From Aphrophora alni (lineage: Eukaryota > Arthropoda > Insecta > Hemiptera > Aphrophoridae), in contig OY740769.1 of assembly GCA_963513935.1 (NCBI GenBank), positions 68,530,984 through 68,594,983 of the forward strand: a stretch of 64,000 nucleotides of DNA, in the 5' to 3' direction. Shown piece after piece: positions 30,936 through 46,512 of this stretch. Position numbers and translations under genes: made by a program. Each line of letters starts with the position of its first letter. The first letter of the stretch is position 1. A model generated the notes under the pieces. That model was not told the DNA's origin, made no database searches, and saw only the letters and a list, made by a program, of their open reading frames with translations.

Positions 30936-31077
30936 GCTCCACGCTATTGGGCGCCACTTGCCTCGCCGCCTTTCTCCGCGTTAGTGTGTTCTCGTAGGGT
31001 TCTTCTTGCCCCACGTTGGGCGCCACTTGCCACGCCGCCTCTCACCTCGTTAGTTTAGTTCGAGTAGGGTTCTTCTT

Positions 31078-31095
31078 GCCCCACGTTGGGCGCCA
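31078..31095 (-). promoter_or_regulatory. Element A primer-binding site (tRNA-Lys)
   Basis: On the minus strand TGGCGCCCAACGTGGGGC lies 2 bp from the LTR end. The plus strand GCCCCACGTTGGGCGCCA equals the 3' end, with CCA, of insect tRNA-Lys(CUU) as I remember it. This tRNA would prime minus-strand DNA synthesis. A second perfect copy lies at 31008-31025 within the 70-bp array. Confidence 0.85.
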
Positions 31096-31097
31096 CT

Positions 31098-35411
<4,314 letters not shown>

Positions 35412-36059
35412 TGTTACCAGGGGACTTAAATTTAAGAAAGGCGGAACCAAAATGGTAACAATGTTTAGAAATTTAAAAAAATAAAATAAAAAGACAAAAA
35501 CAAATTTAGTGATTAACAAGGCTCAAGTTTATTGAAACAAAATTTTGACGTTTCAGATTTTATCATTTACAGCTGAGAAATACATCCTGAGACAAAATTA
35601 TCATAAACAGCTTATGATTAACAATCTTATAATTAGTAAAGTTATATGCCCTTAATACAAAATATTATAATTTAAATAAAAAAATTAGTCAATAGATTCT
35701 GAAGATTTATCCCCCCTTTTAGTTTATATATTTTATCGTTACAAAATTTAACAAAACAATGAGCACAGCTTAACAATTAACAGGATTATAATTAATCCAA
35801 AAAAAAGATTATACGCCCTTAAATGTAAAAATTACAAAATAAAAAAAAGATGAAAAGATACTGATATTTATTCCCCCCCTTTTTAACTTTATGAAATGAT
35901 AAGTTTAAAAAAAAAAGGTTACATAATATTACTTATTTTATAAATTACTTAAATGCTATATTGGCCAATAAATATATATATATTTTAGATAAAGAATTTA
36001 TTATAAAAAAGAGAAGTTTATTTAAAAAAAGAAAATTTTGAATATTAAGTTTTATTGAT

Positions 36060-36067
36060 TGACGTCA
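36060..36067. promoter_or_regulatory. CRE-type palindrome in element X LTR 1
   Basis: TTGACGTCAA palindrome, repeated in LTR 2 (core 39963-39970) and LTR 3 (43873-43880). The same core occurs in the unrelated A/B LTRs. Regulatory use is inferred. Confidence 0.35.
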
Positions 36068-36903
36068 ATTATTTTAATTTAGAAAATAACCTCTGGGAGG
36101 CTGTTAGGACCGAAAGTTTGCATGCAGGCTCCACCCAAAAAATATTTTATATATTTTATAATTACACAAGTCTACATCTAAAAGATAGTTTTTTAAGAAA
36201 ACATATTCGCTGAAATAAGTTTAGGCACATATACAATATGAGTTTAATTAGAGTTCTATAAAGTCAGTTTTTGTAATATCACTTTGTGCACGTGAAACTC
36301 TGAAGCTATGTTGGATAAAACGTGTTTTGTTAACAGAACGAAACATGTTTAGATCTTTTGCTGTGTTTCTTCTACCAGCATATTAGCTATGGCAAAAAAC
36401 ATGTTTTTTAGCGTCTTGTACAAAATCAGACATGTTTTAGCATTAATGTTCATTATTAAAGAAAATATCTGGTTATTTGTCAAAATCAAAGAAAATTGAT
36501 TGTATAACAGAAATTCGTTAAGATTGTACTTAAAAGCTTCTTAGATGATTATAAATCTATTTATATATATTTAATTTGTTTGAAACAAAGCTTGTATAAG
36601 ACTTGCAAAGATCTGCAAAGTCTGTAAAACGAAATTTTCTGATTTAGAAACGATTTCTCCAATTGTTTTATATTTGACATGTTCAATAAGATATTTTGAT
36701 CATTTAAAGTTCAACATTAGTTTGCACATATTTCACATGATTGTTCAAAACTCAAAATGTGCCTTTGCAAGGTTTTGTAAAGTATGTTGTAACAAAATAA
36801 AATTTTTATAATCATTGAGTTTCAAAAGAACATTGAATATTAAATAAAACATGAAATACATATTTTAAAGAATACATGATAATTAATAAATTATTTTAAA
36901 GCA

Positions 36904-37245
36904 TTAACAAAAATTTAAAATATGATAAAATCTGTACCTGGAAAAATCCTGTCGCAGATCACGTAAGCTTGTGCCGTGGAAACGAAAATTTATTAAACAT
37001 TTTAGAACTAACACGCACAAAAACTGTAGATTAACATTGTTAAAAAAAAACTGAGGTAGAAACTTTGAAGACCAAGAAGGAAATTCATCTCTAACGTAAC
37101 TAAGTGTAGAAGTCAGACATTGTGTGTGACTACAGGTAGACTCGCATACCGGTATTTTTGAAGATAGGCTGTCTTGCCGTCGTACTTTACCCTCTGATAT
37201 CATACGATGATTTTGTTTTTGAGCAATGTCGCCAGGTGGCAGCAT
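36904..37245 (-). CDS. 113-aa frame in the element X LTR, function unknown
   Basis: An ATG-started frame in the element's sense direction, starting 84 bp inside the LTR (MLPPGDIAQKQNHRM...). It is unchanged in LTR 2 (40811-41152) and LTR 3 (44721-45062), although LTR 1 differs from them elsewhere. It has no domain I recognise. The first half is polar with several Cys and Ser, and the second half is hydrophobic and aromatic. It may be a chance frame kept by the youth of the copies. Confidence 0.2.
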   Translation of the reverse strand: MLPPGDIAQKQNHRMISEGKVRRQDSLSSKIPVCESTCSHTQCLTSTLSYVRDEFPSWSSKFLPQFFFNNVNLQFLCVLVLKCLINFRFHGTSLRDLRQDFSRYRFYHILNFC

Positions 37246-37329
37246 CTGTCAAGCGACGGAAGTTGTATGTGGAGAACGAGTTAATGAAATTTATTTTGCA
37301 GGATTGATTTTTTGAATTTGAATGCTACA

Positions 37330-37343
37330 GCTCTCCCCCCCCC
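37330..37343 (-). promoter_or_regulatory. Element X polypurine tract, copy 1
   Basis: On the minus strand nine G then AGAGC, directly before the LTR start TGTAGC. The second unit has a longer run at 41237-41253. Confidence 0.75.
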
Positions 37344-37375
37344 GAAAGACGGAGTTGGGGTGGAGTCAGAAAGGA

Positions 37376-37466
37376 GGCCAGAAGGGCCTCCCACAAAATT
37401 TTGAAAAAAGGGACAAGGGCCAGAAGGGCCTGCAAGAAAAGATTGAAGAAAGGGGCCAGAAGGGCC
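37376..37466. repeat. Three GGCCAGAAGGGCC palindromes in element X
   Basis: At 37376-37388, 37418-37430 and 37454-37466, separated by purine-rich DNA, with a shared ACAAAATTTTGAAA phrase after two of them. Each can form a 4-5 bp GC stem with an AGAAG loop. The second unit keeps them at 41286-41376. Confidence 0.8.
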
Positions 37467-39290
37467 TCCTACAAAATTTTGAAATCAGGGGCACCTGATA
37501 GAAACAACGCTTCATAATGCTTTTATAGTCACCACTCTAGGGTGAAGCCTCCTTCGGCACTTACTTATTAAATTTTGAAATTTCTATAGCGTCTCAGCTC
37601 TTCCCACCTATGATTGGGATAAGCCCAGGACAGAAAGAGCTGAAGGGTGACGCAAAGGTCGACATTGCTGTGCATGAACTGACTTTGTACACTAAGGTAC
37701 GTGGGGAAAGGGGTGGAGTGGCACCTCGGGAAGCCAAGTGGAGGTGACCACTCCGGGGACTAAGGGAGGGAATGTGCATCGCACATTGGACTTACAGGAA
37801 AGGCCGGACTCAGACGGGGGGGAGTATCCTCTGAGCCGACCTTTACATTAAATTACAAAAATAAATAAAAATAAAAGAAAAACTCCTGAAGCCAATTAGG
37901 TCAGATCATGCTCAGCGTCGTTATTTTTAAATTCCTCTTCTCCCATACGAAGAGAAATTTAAACTATTCACGGTTCTTAACAATTTCCGTGAGAAAAAAG
38001 AATTTTGAAGGGTCTAAACAAATAATCCATTTGAAAAGTAAACAAAGAAGCAGTATGAAACGTTGGGGAGTCAAAAAATTTTCTGCTGCGCAAAGCAGGG
38101 CTTGTAGTTGACTTAAGGTCTTATATGTGTATCTTTAATCATGTGCCCCAAAAGGAATTTAAATTAATCAAAAAAAATTGTGTAAAAAAAAAAAAAAAAT
38201 TTCATCAAAATATGTTGTGTTGTAAAAAAAAGATGTACCAAAAAGATATGTAAAAAAAAGGTGTAGCAAAGTAAATATGTATATAAAAGGTGACCCATGA
38301 ATGAGGAAAACCCAACTCCGGTTTTCTCAACCCTAACCGAAAAACTAATTAAGGAACAAACATGTTGACCTGCTAATAAAAAAGACAAACAACCGAATAA
38401 TTTAAAGAATAGACAAACAGGCCAACCATGTTGTCCTACATACAAAAACTGGGCCCCTATAATTTGGAAAAGAGAGAAAAAAAAATTTAGCACGCAAAGA
38501 TATATTATTAAACAGTGTTCAGCATTTCAGTTAACTATTAAACAAGTGCCACCATCTGCTTCAGCCAGTCCACTGCCATCTTAACTGTTGCTGATAAAAT
38601 AAAAAAAAAATAAACCAAGTAATTTAATAAAAAAAAATTTCTTTTAAGATGATGCAAAAAAAAGAAAGAGCCAGAGAAAGACTCAAGAATTATATGTAGT
38701 GTAGTTGTTGTGTATATATGTGTGTGTGTAAGTATGAATTGATACAGACAAGCGAAAGAAAACTCGAGAAAATTTTGAAGGAAATTTTTGAATATTTTTT
38801 TTTGTTTTTTTTTTGTTTCTAACTATTTTTGGGTTTTATTATTTATTTAATTTTTTTTGGAATTCCCGAATGAGCCCGCTGTCTGGATCAAATTCAGTGA
38901 ATGACTAGTGTGCAGTGTATGTAAATATATATATATAAAAAAAAAATATTTAAGCAGACAAAATAATAATAAAAAAAATTTTATCGAAATTGGTTTAGAA
39001 GTTTTTGTGTAAATGTTTATAAAAATAAATAAATAATAAAAAAGAGACTATAGATTTATAGACATCTAAATATTTAAACTAAATATATAAAAAAAAATTT
39101 CATCAGCAACAGTTGTGCAGTATTTGAAAAAGCTGCAAAACATAAAAATGAGCCTTGTTTAACAAGATAATTTTGAATTTAAATTTAGATGGTTCCAATG
39201 CAAAATTTTGAAAATTAACTAAGGTTCCAGAATTTAAAAATTAACCAAGCTCTGTAATTTAGAAAAAAAAACAAACTAGAATTTAAAGCT

Positions 39291-39308
39291 AACCACGCTC
39301 TGCTACCA
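39291..39308 (-). promoter_or_regulatory. Element X primer-binding site (initiator tRNA-Met)
   Basis: On the minus strand TGGTAGCAGAGCGTGGTT lies 6 bp from the LTR end. The first 12 bases match the 3' end of initiator tRNA-Met (GCTCTGCTACCA on the plus strand). The rest matches less well. The second copy is at 43201-43218. Confidence 0.65.
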
Positions 39309-39314
39309 GAAACA

Positions 39315-41236
39315 TGTTACCAGGGGACTTAAATTTAAGAAAGGCGGAACCAAAATGGTAACAATGTTTAGAAATTTAAAAAAAAAAATAAAAAGACAAA
39401 AACAAATTTAGTGATTAACAAGGCTCAAGTTTATTGAAACAAAATTTTGACGTTTCAGATTTTATCATTTACAGCTGAGAAATACATCCTGAGACAAAAT
39501 TATCATAAACAGCTTATGATTAACAATCTTATAATTAGTAAAGTTATATGCCCTTAATACAAAATATTATAATTTAAATAAAAAAATTAGTCAATAGATT
39601 CTGAAGATTTATCCCCCCTTTTAGTTTATATATTTTATCGTTACAAAGTTTAACAAAACAATGAGCACAGCTTAACAATTAACAGGATTATAATTAATCC
39701 AAAAAAAAAGATTATACGCCCTTAAATGTAAAAATTACAAAATAAAAAAAAGATGAAAAGATACTGATATTTATTCCCCCCCTTTTTAACTTTATGAAAT
39801 GATAAGTTTTAAAAAAAAAGGTTACATAATATTACTTATTTTATAAATTACTTAAATGCTATATTGGCCAATAAATATATATATATTTTAGATAAAGAAT
39901 TTATTATAAAAAAGAGAAGTTTATTTAAAAAAAGAAAATTTTGAATATTAAGTTTTATTGATTGACGTCAATTATTTTAATTTAGAAAATAACCTCTGGG
40001 AGGCTGTTAGGACCGAAAGTTTGCATGCAGGCTCCACCCAAAAAATATTTTATATATTTTATAATTAATTACACAAGTCTACATCTAAAAGATAGTTTTT
40101 TAAGAAAACATATTCGCTGAAATAAGTTTAGGCACCTATACAATATGAGTTTAATTAGAGTTCTATAAAGTCAGTTTTTGTAATATCACTTTGTGCACGT
40201 GAAACTCTGAAGCTATGTTGGATAAAACGTGTTTTGTTAACAGGACGAAACATGTTTAGATCTTTTGCTGTGTTTCTTCTACCAGCATATTAGCTATGGC
40301 AAAAAACATGTTTTTTAGCGTCTTGTACAAAATCAGACATGTTTTAGCATTAATGTTCATTATTAAAGAAAATATCTGGTTATTTGTCAAAATCAAAGAA
40401 AATTGATTGTATAACAGAAATTCGTTAAGATTGTACTTAAAAGCTTCTTAGATGATTATAAATCTATTTATATATATTTAATTTGTTTGAAACAAAGCTT
40501 GTATAAGACTTGCAAAGATCTGCAAAGTCTGTAAAACGAAATTTTCTGATTTAGAAACGATTTCTCCAATTGTTTTATATTTGACATGTTCAATAAGATA
40601 TTTTGATCATTTAAAGTTCAACATTAGTTTGCACATATTTCACATGATTGTTCAAAACTCAAAATGTGCCTTTGCAAGGTTTTGAAAAGTATGTTTTAAC
40701 AAAAGAAAATTTTTATAATCATTGAGTTTCAAAAGAACATTGAATATTAAATAAAACATGAAATACATATTTTAAAGAATACATGATAATTAATAAATTA
40801 TTTTAAAGCATTAACAAAAATTTAAAATATGATAAAATCTGTACCTGGAAAAATCCTGTCGCAGATCACGTAAGCTTGTGCCGTGGAAACGAAAATTTAT
40901 TAAACATTTTAGAACTAACACGCACAAAAACTGTAGATTAACATTGTTAAAAAAAAACTGAGGTAGAAACTTTGAAGACCAAGAAGGAAATTCATCTCTA
41001 ACGTAACTAAGTGTAGAAGTCAGACATTGTGTGTGACTACAGGTAGACTCGCATACCGGTATTTTTGAAGATAGGCTGTCTTGCCGTCGTACTTTACCCT
41101 CTGATATCATACGATGATTTTGTTTTTGAGCAATGTCGCCAGGTGGCAGCATCTGTCAAGCGACGGAAGTTGTATGTGGAGAACGAGTTAATGAAATTTA
41201 TTTTGCAGGATTGATTTTTTGAATTTGAATGCTACA
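39315..41236 (-). repeat. Element X LTR 2 (1922 bp)
   Basis: Nearly identical to LTR 3. Differences noticed are an A/T near 44263 and a G/A near 39647. It is the junction LTR shared by the two tandem units. Confidence 0.9.
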
Positions 41237-43224
41237 GCTCTCCCCCCCCCCCCGAAAGACGGAGTTGGGGTGGAGTCAGAAAGGAGGCCAGAAGGGCCTC
41301 CCACAAAATTTTGAAAAAAGGGACAAGGGCCAGAAGGGCCTGCAAGAAAAGATTGAAGAAAGGGGCCAGAAGGGCCTCCTACAAAATTTTGAAATCAGGG
41401 GCACCTGATAGAAACAACGCTTCATAATGCTTTTATAGTCACCACTCTAGGGTGAAGCCTCCTTCGGCACTTACTTATTAAATTTTGAAATTTCTATAGC
41501 GTCTCAGCTCTTCCCACCTATGATTGGGATAAGCCCAGGACAGAAAGAGCTGAAGGGTGACGCAAAGGTCGACATTGCTGTGCATGAACTGACTTTGTAC
41601 ACTAAGGTACGTGGGGAAAGGGGTGGAGTGGCACCTCGGGAAGCCAAGTGGAGGTGACCACTCCGGGGACTAAGGGAGGGAATGTGCATCGCACATTGGA
41701 CTTACAGGAAAGGCCGGACTCAGACGGGGGGAGTATCCTCTGAGCCGACCTTTACATTAAATTACAAAAATAAATAAAAATAAAAGAAAAACTCCTGAAG
41801 CCAATTAGGTCAGATCATGCTCAGCGTCGTTATTTTTAAATTCCTCTTCTCCCATACGAAGAGAAATTTAAACTATTCACGGTTCTTAACAATTTCCGTG
41901 AGAAAAAAGAATTTTGAAGGGTCTAAACAAATAATCCATTTGAAAAGTAAACAAAGAAGCAGTATGAAACGTTGGGGAGTCAAAAAATTTTCTGCTGCGC
42001 AAAGCAGGGCTTGTAGTTGACTTAAGGTCTTATATGTGTATCTTTAATCATGTGCCCCAAAAGGAATTTAAATTAATCAAAAAAAATTGTGTAAAAAAAA
42101 AAAAAAAATTTCATCAAAATATGTTGTGTTGTAAAAAAAAGATGTACCAAAAAGATATGTAAAAAAAAGGTGTAGCAAAGTAAATATGTATATAAAAGGT
42201 GACCCATGAATGAGGAAAACCCAACTCCGGTTTTCTCAACCCTAACCGAAAAACTAATTAAGGAACAAACTTGTTGATCTGCTAATAAAAAAGACAAACA
42301 ACCGAATAATTTAAAGAATAGACAAACAGGCCAACCATGTTGTCCTACATACAAAAACTGGGCCCCTATAATTTGGAAAAGAGAGAAAAAAAAATTTAGC
42401 ACGCAAAGATATATTATTAAACAGTGTTCAGCATTTCAGTTAACTATTAAACAAGTGCCACCATCTGCTTCAGCCAGTCCACTGCCATCTTAACTGTTGC
42501 TGATAAAATAAAAAAAAATAAACCAAGTAATTTAATAAAAAAAAATTTCTTTTAAGATGATGCAAAAAAAAGAAAGAGCCAGAGAAAGACTCAAGAATTA
42601 TATGTAGTGTAGTTGTTGTGTATATATGTGTGTGTGTAAGTATGAATTGATACAGACAAGCGAAAGAAAACTCGAGAAAATTTTGAAGGAAATTTTTGAA
42701 TATTTTTTTTTGTTTTTTTTTTTGTTTCTAACTATTTTTGGGTTTTATTATTTATTTAATTTTTTTTGGAATTCCCGAATGAGCCCGCTGTCTGGATCAA
42801 ATTCAGTGAATGACTAGTGTGCAGTGTATGTAAATATATATATATAAAAAAAAAATATTTAAGCAGACAAAATAATAATAAAAAAAATTTTATCGAAATT
42901 GGTTTAGAAGTTTTTGTGTAAATGTTTATAAAAATAAATAAATAATAAAAAAGAGACTATAGATTTATAGACATCTAAATATTTAAACTAAATATATAAA
43001 AAAAAAATTTCATCAGCAACAGTTGTGCAGTATTTGAAAAAGCTGCAAAACATAAAAATGAGCCTTGTTTAACAAGATAATTTTGAATTTAAATTTAGAT
43101 GGTTCCAATGCAAAATTTTGAAAATTAACTAAGGTTCCAGAATTTAAAAATTAACCAAGCTCTGTAATTTAGAAAAAAAAACAAACTAGAATTTAAAGCT
43201 AACCACGCTCTGCTACCAGAAACA
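41237..43224 (-). other. Element X interior, copy 2 (non-coding)
   Basis: Same as 37330-39314 with few changes, including a longer poly-C run at the polypurine tract and changes near 42271-42276. Confidence 0.85.
43201..43218 (-). promoter_or_regulatory. Element X primer-binding site, copy 2
   Basis: Identical to 39291-39308, 6 bp from LTR 3. Confidence 0.65.
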
Positions 43225-45136
43225 TGTTACCAGGGGACTTAAATTTAAGAAAGGCGGAACCAAAATGGTAACAATGTTTAGAAATTTAAAAAAAAAAATA
43301 AAAAGACAAAAACAAATTTAGTGATTAACAAGGCTCAAGTTTATTGAAACAAAATTTTGACGTTTCAGATTTTATCATTTACAGCTGAGAAATACATCCT
43401 GAGACAAAATTATCATAAACAGCTTATGATTAACAATCTTATAATTAGTAAAGTTATATGCCCTTAATACAAAATATTATAATTTAAATAAAAAAATTAG
43501 TCAATAGATTCTGAAGATTTATCCCCCCTTTTAGTTTATATATTTTATCGTTACAAAATTTAACAAAACAATGAGCACAGCTTAACAATTAACAGGATTA
43601 TAATTAATCCAAAAAAAAAGATTATACGCCCTTAAATGTAAAAATTACAAAATAAAAAAAAGATGAAAAGATACTGATATTTATTCCCCCCCTTTTTAAC
43701 TTTATGAAATGATAAGTTTTAAAAAAAAAGGTTACATAATATTACTTATTTTATAAATTACTTAAATGCTATATTGGCCAATAAATATATATATATTTTA
43801 GATAAAGAATTTATTATAAAAAAGAGAAGTTTATTTAAAAAAAGAAAATTTTGAATATTAAGTTTTATTGATTGACGTCAATTATTTTAATTTAGAAAAT
43901 AACCTCTGGGAGGCTGTTAGGACCGAAAGTTTGCATGCAGGCTCCACCCAAAAAATATTTTATATATTTTATAATTAATTACACAAGTCTACATCTAAAA
44001 GATAGTTTTTTAAGAAAACATATTCGCTGAAATAAGTTTAGGCACCTATACAATATGAGTTTAATTAGAGTTCTATAAAGTCAGTTTTTGTAATATCACT
44101 TTGTGCACGTGAAACTCTGAAGCTATGTTGGATAAAACGTGTTTTGTTAACAGGACGAAACATGTTTAGATCTTTTGCTGTGTTTCTTCTACCAGCATAT
44201 TAGCTATGGCAAAAAACATGTTTTTTAGCGTCTTGTACAAAATCAGACATGTTTTAGCATTATTGTTCATTATTAAAGAAAATATCTGGTTATTTGTCAA
44301 AATCAAAGAAAATTGATTGTATAACAGAAATTCGTTAAGATTGTACTTAAAAGCTTCTTAGATGATTATAAATCTATTTATATATATTTAATTTGTTTGA
44401 AACAAAGCTTGTATAAGACTTGCAAAGATCTGCAAAGTCTGTAAAACGAAATTTTCTGATTTAGAAACGATTTCTCCAATTGTTTTATATTTGACATGTT
44501 CAATAAGATATTTTGATCATTTAAAGTTCAACATTAGTTTGCACATATTTCACATGATTGTTCAAAACTCAAAATGTGCCTTTGCAAGGTTTTGAAAAGT
44601 ATGTTTTAACAAAAGAAAATTTTTATAATCATTGAGTTTCAAAAGAACATTGAATATTAAATAAAACATGAAATACATATTTTAAAGAATACATGATAAT
44701 TAATAAATTATTTTAAAGCATTAACAAAAATTTAAAATATGATAAAATCTGTACCTGGAAAAATCCTGTCGCAGATCACGTAAGCTTGTGCCGTGGAAAC
44801 GAAAATTTATTAAACATTTTAGAACTAACACGCACAAAAACTGTAGATTAACATTGTTAAAAAAAAACTGAGGTAGAAACTTTGAAGACCAAGAAGGAAA
44901 TTCATCTCTAACGTAACTAAGTGTAGAAGTCAGACATTGTGTGTGACTACAGGTAGACTCGCATACCGGTATTTTTGAAGATAGGCTGTCTTGCCGTCGT
45001 ACTTTACCCTCTGATATCATACGATGATTTTGTTTTTGAGCAATGTCGCCAGGTGGCAGCATCTGTCAAGCGACGGAAGTTGTATGTGGAGAACGAGTTA
45101 ATGAAATTTATTTTGCAGGATTGATTTTTTGAATTT
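43225..45136 (-). repeat. Element X LTR 3, missing its last 10 bp
   Basis: 1912 bp matching LTR 2, ending at GAATTT and joined directly to A-like LTR sequence (CCCTGTCAG at 45137). The lost GAATGCTACA would be the U3 terminus needed for integration, so this end was altered after insertion or at a misjoin. Confidence 0.85.
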
Positions 45137-46512
45137 CCCTGTCAGTGGGAATTAATCCACTTTTCTGGAGCCAATTTTCCTCCCTTTTTGGGAAAAAGGT
45201 ATTTTCCATATATTATGTGTTTTCAGGCCCTTTTGGTCTGAAATATTTACACTATATGTTTTATTAGTCCTATTTTTTGACTAATGAATAGTTTTCTTCC
45301 TTAATTATTAATTAAAACACCTTTTAATTAATAATTTATAGTATTTTATTTTTAACGTTATCTTTGATCCATGTTGGCAACATGATGATTCTGACTTTAG
45401 ACTCTGCTTGGAGATGCGCGCGCAACTGTTCATGTTTTGGCATGAAAATCTCTACTTTTGACGTTTTTTCGTTCAACTCGCTATAACTTTCGAACGCTCG
45501 AACCGATTTTAAAGTTCCTTTCGGATTCTTCTTCCTTTCCATCTTGTGGGTCTTGTGGAACTTGATTCATCGCTCTACTACGCTTCGTTCGCGAGTTATC
45601 GCCCTTTTCCCGAAATTTGGTTTTTCTTCTTTCCAAATTTTGAGATAAGTCCTTTCTCAAAATTCTTTTGACGAAATCTTGTTCATCTTTTACTATGACG
45701 AAAAACTCTGTTTGTACTTTTCACATAACTCGTTTTGTTCTCGAGTTATACGTCCTTGAAGTCCCAAAGTTTTTATCGTATAAGTTTTTGTTCATAAAAA
45801 CCCCCCCAATATATATTATCATTTCTGCTTTGATGTTTTACAATTTTACATAATAGATATCTATAATTACAATGTTATTTTTCCCCTTTAACTTTTAATT
45901 TAACCGCTTTTGGGCTTTAAAGTTTTACTTTTTGTAATTATTATATCTCCCTTATTTTATTTTCAAATTTGATTCTAAGTACATATTATTGTGCCCTATT
46001 GTGGTCTCTTCAATAGTACTTATTATTATTTTTTAAATAATCCCCCCTTCAACTCAAAAATTCCAAAAAAACTCCCCAAGAATGACTTTCTAAGTCGATT
46101 CTCACCTGTTTATTATTATTAATTCATATTTTTTATTTATGATTATTGTTAGTTCCACTTTGTGTTATGACTCTACCTTTTTTGAATTTTGAATTTAAGT
46201 TTTTTCCAAATTTTAGGTTTTTGAGCCACTATAAAAACTTGAATAACTTTTTTGTTTTAATTGCTTTTAAATTTATTTTTCGATATTATTTATCGGTTGA
46301 TTCTACTGAACATTAATTTATTTTAATAATTTAGTATTTTAATAGAATAAGAAACGAGGCGGAGTGACTTTTCACGAATCAACATGCAGTGTCTAGCACC
46401 TGTTGGCGTGACGTCATCGTTCCTCCTCGTCCCCCATCTACATGGCTTTATCGCGGGAATTTAAACTGTTTTAAATTGACATGAGACTTTTGGCTTTTCC
46501 CAAACCGTCTCA
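45137..46512 (-). repeat. Element B left LTR, inner fragment (A/B mosaic)
   Basis: Corresponds to about positions 1195-2569 of the A LTR, so it overlaps by ~440 bp the stretch already present at 33792-35411. From 45137 to about 45610 it follows the A sequence and even shares the variant of the A right LTR near 45197. After that it follows the B sequence as at 49790-50697. It keeps TGACGTCA at 46409-46416. Confidence 0.8.

Larger units (their letters stand above)
35412..37329 (-). repeat. Element X LTR 1 (1918 bp)
   Basis: TGTTACCAGG...GAATGCTACA on the plus strand. It differs from LTR 2 and 3 at roughly ten places, such as one ATTA unit fewer near 36160 and changes near 36780. A TGACGTCA palindrome lies at 36060-36067. 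Confidence 0.9.
37330..39314 (-). other. Element X interior, copy 1 (non-coding)
   Basis: 1985 bp between LTR 1 and LTR 2. It is GC-richer near the polypurine tract and AT-rich with poly-A/T runs elsewhere. It holds three GGCC-AGAAG-GGCC palindromes. The minus-strand frame at 38493-38164 is rich in Phe/Leu and looks like chance translation of T-rich sequence. Confidence 0.7.
35412..45136 (-). mobile_element. Element X: tandem non-coding LTR retrotransposon (LTR-internal-LTR-internal-LTR)
   Basis: A 3.9-kb unit repeats two and a half times. Each period consists of a ~1.92-kb LTR (plus-strand ends TGTTACC...GCTACA) and a ~1.99-kb interior. LTRs lie at 35412-37329, 39315-41236 and 43225-45136. 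Minus-strand logic holds: a purine tract abuts the LTR start and an initiator-tRNA primer site follows the LTR end. The interior has no gag or pol, so this is a large non-autonomous derivative. The tandem form is what unequal recombination between LTRs of two copies produces. The last LTR lacks its terminal 10 bp. Confidence 0.85.

Noticed and set aside
37594..37779. 61-aa minus frame in the element X interior (also 41504-41689)
   Set aside because: Short frame in locally GC-richer DNA with no domain, identical in both units only because the units are nearly identical.
38164..38493. 109-aa hydrophobic minus frame in element X (also 42073-42402)
   Set aside because: Composition is dominated by Phe/Leu from T-rich sequence, and the two copies differ by amino-acid changes without any domain. 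Most likely chance.
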